This document shows, piece by piece, positions 5,135-6,345 of a stretch of 6,345 nucleotides of DNA. A program made the position numbers and the translations under genes. Below the pieces are notes generated by a model. The model made no database searches and had not been told where the DNA came from. It saw only the letters and a program-made list of their open reading frames with translations. The number at the start of each line of letters is the position of its first letter. Within the stretch, counting starts at the first letter, position 1. Source of the stretch: Bacteroidales bacterium (GTDB lineage Bacteria; Bacteroidota; Bacteroidia; Bacteroidales; NBLH01); NCBI GenBank assembly GCA_026988445.1, contig JALSLF010000599.1, positions 1 through 6,345 of the forward strand. Direction: 5' to 3'.

Positions 5135-5959
5135 TTAAAGTTTTATAGGTTTTTGTAAAAATTTATTAGCTGTTTTTATGCTATAATCCCACAATTGGTT
5201 TTGTATATTTTTATCATAGCTAATAGCCGCTGATTTTATTTGTTTGTCGTTTTCAAAATATTTACCGGTAACAAAATTACTCATTTTCACCAAAAACATA
5301 ATGCGTTTAGCCCCTTCTATGGTAGCATTACCGAAAGGTCCCCATCCGGCACGCAACAACTTAGTATTAATAACGCCCGGATGCAAAGCATTAACCGAAA
5401 CTTTATCATTTTTAAGTAATTCAGCCAATTTATAAGTAAACAAGATATTACACAATTTTGAAAGAGAATAAGCATCAGAGCCGGAATATGATTTTTCAGC
5501 GTTTAAGTTTTCAAAATCAATATTTGATGCATGTACCATTGAGCTAAGATTGATTATTTTGCTTTCTTTCCCTTTTTTTAAGCTTGGTAAAAGCTGCAAA
5601 GTCAAAACAAAACTTGATAAATAGTTTACCATAAAGCTTTTTTCCAAACCGTTTTGAAGTATTACTTTATTACTTTCATAAATGCCTGCATTATTTATTA
5701 AAATATCCAATTGATTAAAATCAGCATTTATTTTTGCGGTAAAACCTTCAATCATTTTAAATGATGATAAATCCGCATTATAATAATGTATATTAGTATT
5801 ACCGGTTTCAGAAATTAATTTTTCAATAATTTTATTTCCCTTATCGGGATTTTTACCATGTAAAATTAATTTTATATTAAGTTTTGCCAATTCACCGGCA
5901 GTTTGCAGTCCTATACCATCAGTGGCTCCCGTAAGTAATATGGTTTTATTTGCGAACAT
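5135..5959 (-). CDS. Short-chain dehydrogenase/reductase, retinol-dehydrogenase/WWOX-like
   Basis: This 274-residue NAD(P)-dependent oxidoreductase is a classical SDR with a Rossmann fold. TGATDGIG (10-17) binds the cofactor, NNAG is at 89-92, Asn112 in MVNYLSSF is the catalytic Asn, Ser139/Ser140 lie in INLSS, and YSLSK (Tyr164, Lys168) completes the active site. HPGVINTKL (193-201) is the post-catalytic loop. The long Ser-to-Tyr spacing of about 24 residues is typical of the retinol dehydrogenase/WWOX-like group rather than FabG. His34 and Lys36 (LILHGKN) after the second strand may favour NADPH. The ATG at 5957-5959 is chosen because it puts the cofactor motif near the N-terminus. An in-frame TTG at 6014-6016 would add 19 Phe/Ile-rich residues that look untranslated. 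It heads the operon with the NifX-like and TrmO genes. The substrate is unknown, and a functional link to metalloclusters is not evident. Confidence 0.9.
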   Translation of the reverse strand: MFANKTILLTGATDGIGLQTAGELAKLNIKLILHGKNPDKGNKIIEKLISETGNTNIHYYNADLSSFKMIEGFTAKINADFNQLDILINNAGIYESNKVILQNGLEKSFMVNYLSSFVLTLQLLPSLKKGKESKIINLSSMVHASNIDFENLNAEKSYSGSDAYSLSKLCNILFTYKLAELLKNDKVSVNALHPGVINTKLLRAGWGPFGNATIEGAKRIMFLVKMSNFVTGKYFENDKQIKSAAISYDKNIQNQLWDYSIKTANKFLQKPIKL

Positions 5960-6143
5960 AAAATCAGTAAATAAAAGTCCGATAAAATTACTTAATATTA
6001 TTTGTTTTAATTGCAATTTTAGTACTTTTTTATTTGCAGTCTGGCTTATATTTTAAAAACTCTTTGTGTTCCAAATGATTTGCGATTTTCAAAGTCTATA
6101 ATCGCTCAATTAAGCTTACGAGCAAGCTAAGAATTAAAAATAC
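5960..6143. other. Non-coding leader upstream of the dehydrogenase
   Basis: This stretch is AT-rich with no credible open frame on either strand. It presumably carries the promoter of the dehydrogenase operon, but I see no exact TAnnTTTG with a correctly spaced TTTG on the minus strand. The best partial match is TAAAATTG around 6014-6021, with one mismatch and no -33. A small imperfect stem (AGCTT/AAGCT, about 6112-6128) is present without a T-run. Confidence 0.5.
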
Positions 6144-6222
6144 CCTTAAATCCGCAACTATCTTCTACTGCAAAGCCAATACCATGCGTCATTATTGGGA
6201 ATACTCGTTTTTCGATACTCAC

Positions 6223-6242
6223 CATCCGCCAGCTGGCGGATG
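6223..6242. repeat. 20-bp perfect GC-rich palindrome at the centre of the foldback element
   Basis: CATCCGCCAGCTGGCGGATG is its own reverse complement over all 20 bases, centred at 6232/6233. It lies near the middle of the inverted-repeat element and would form its tip. The CCGCCAGCTGGCGG core resembles short palindromes that I have the impression are interspersed in Bacteroidota intergenic regions; this could not be checked here. Confidence 0.8.
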
Positions 6243-6284
6243 TCTGCGTGTCTCAAAACTGCGCTACACCAATACTAACGCACA

Positions 6285-6300
6285 CCCGCCAGTAGTCGGG
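6285..6300. repeat. Second short GC-rich imperfect palindrome nested in the right arm
   Basis: CCCGCCAGTAGTCGGG has complementary CCCG/CGGG ends and one further inner pair. It shares CCGCCAG with the central palindrome. It has no counterpart in the left arm of the foldback element, which suggests it was inserted into, or diverged within, the right arm. Confidence 0.5.
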
Positions 6301-6345
6301 CAAGTTTTTGGCTTTTCGCTACGAACATAGCTGCGGATTTAAGGT

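Larger units (their letters stand above)
6144..6344. mobile_element. Foldback/MITE-like element: long imperfect inverted repeat without a gene
   Basis: The ends are inverted copies: CCTTAAATCCGC (6144-6155) matches the complement of GCGGATTTAAGG (6333-6344). Similarity continues inward through CTAT, TTC and AAAGCCAA (6172-6179 against 6308-6315), with a further inner pair GCGTCATTATTGG (6186-6198) against the complement of 6269-6281. The mid-region holds a perfect 20-bp palindrome. The whole unit could therefore fold into one long hairpin of roughly 100-base arms, with the right arm longer by an extra GC-rich palindrome. It is visibly richer in GC than the surrounding DNA and encodes no protein. 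A non-autonomous transposable element (MITE) or an interspersed foldback repeat fits best. The right end meets the window edge, so flanking target duplications cannot be checked. Confidence 0.6.

Noticed and set aside
5960..6016. N-terminal extension of the dehydrogenase from an in-frame TTG
   Set aside because: SDR proteins normally place TGxxxGIG within the first 10-20 residues, and the ATG at 5957-5959 does this. The extension is AT-driven Phe/Ile-rich sequence without family features.
6144..6344. CRISPR array or tRNA/rRNA gene in the GC-richer right end
   Set aside because: Repeats are inverted rather than regularly spaced direct repeats, and no cloverleaf or rRNA-like sequence is recognisable.

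Overview
The window is AT-rich DNA, and every gene I can support lies on the minus strand. Several things point to an anaerobic member of the Bacteroidota. Two intergenic regions carry the phylum's -7 promoter element (TAnnTTTG). Leaders are A-rich and mostly lack Shine-Dalgarno sites, and most genes end in TAA. The gene content (paired ferredoxin-containing MinD-type ATPases with NifX-like small proteins) is typical of strict anaerobes. The lineage is an inference; no rRNA or other marker is present.

In transcription order (right to left), positions 5960-6345 hold no gene. They contain a long, imperfect, GC-richer inverted repeat (about 6144-6344) with two nested short palindromes, which looks like a foldback or MITE-like element. 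A compact three-gene operon follows, with 3-base gaps: a short-chain dehydrogenase (5135-5959), a NifX-family protein (4703-5131) and a TrmO-type tRNA methyltransferase (4253-4699). A possible stem-loop terminator lies at 4092-4119.

The second block starts at a promoter whose spacer is filled by a 24-bp perfect palindrome (4036-4059). It drives a glycine-rich zinc-ribbon protein (3799-4002). A second promoter (3680-3709) precedes two paralogous MinD-type ATPases, each with an inserted 2x[4Fe-4S] ferredoxin domain (2794-3660 and 1922-2797, overlapping as ATGA). After a 71-base gap come a second NifX/orange-protein-like protein (1512-1850), a cysteine-free MIP18/DUF59 protein (1218-1511), a DUF89/ARMT1-like metal-dependent phosphatase (346-1197) and the 5' part of a hotdog-fold acyl-CoA thioesterase (1-353, running off the window).

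Together the second block looks like a metallocluster handling system. ATPases of the Mrp/Nbp35/MinD class with ferredoxin domains could assemble or transfer a cluster. NifX-like proteins could carry it, the DUF59 protein could act as an assembly or targeting factor, and the zinc-ribbon protein is an unknown accessory. The nearest characterised parallel I know is the anaerobe-specific orange protein (ORP) complex of Desulfovibrio vulgaris, which also combines two such ATPases with a NifX-family Mo-Cu cluster protein. The set here differs by including DUF59, DUF89, the zinc-ribbon protein and a palindromic operator, and its function is not established.
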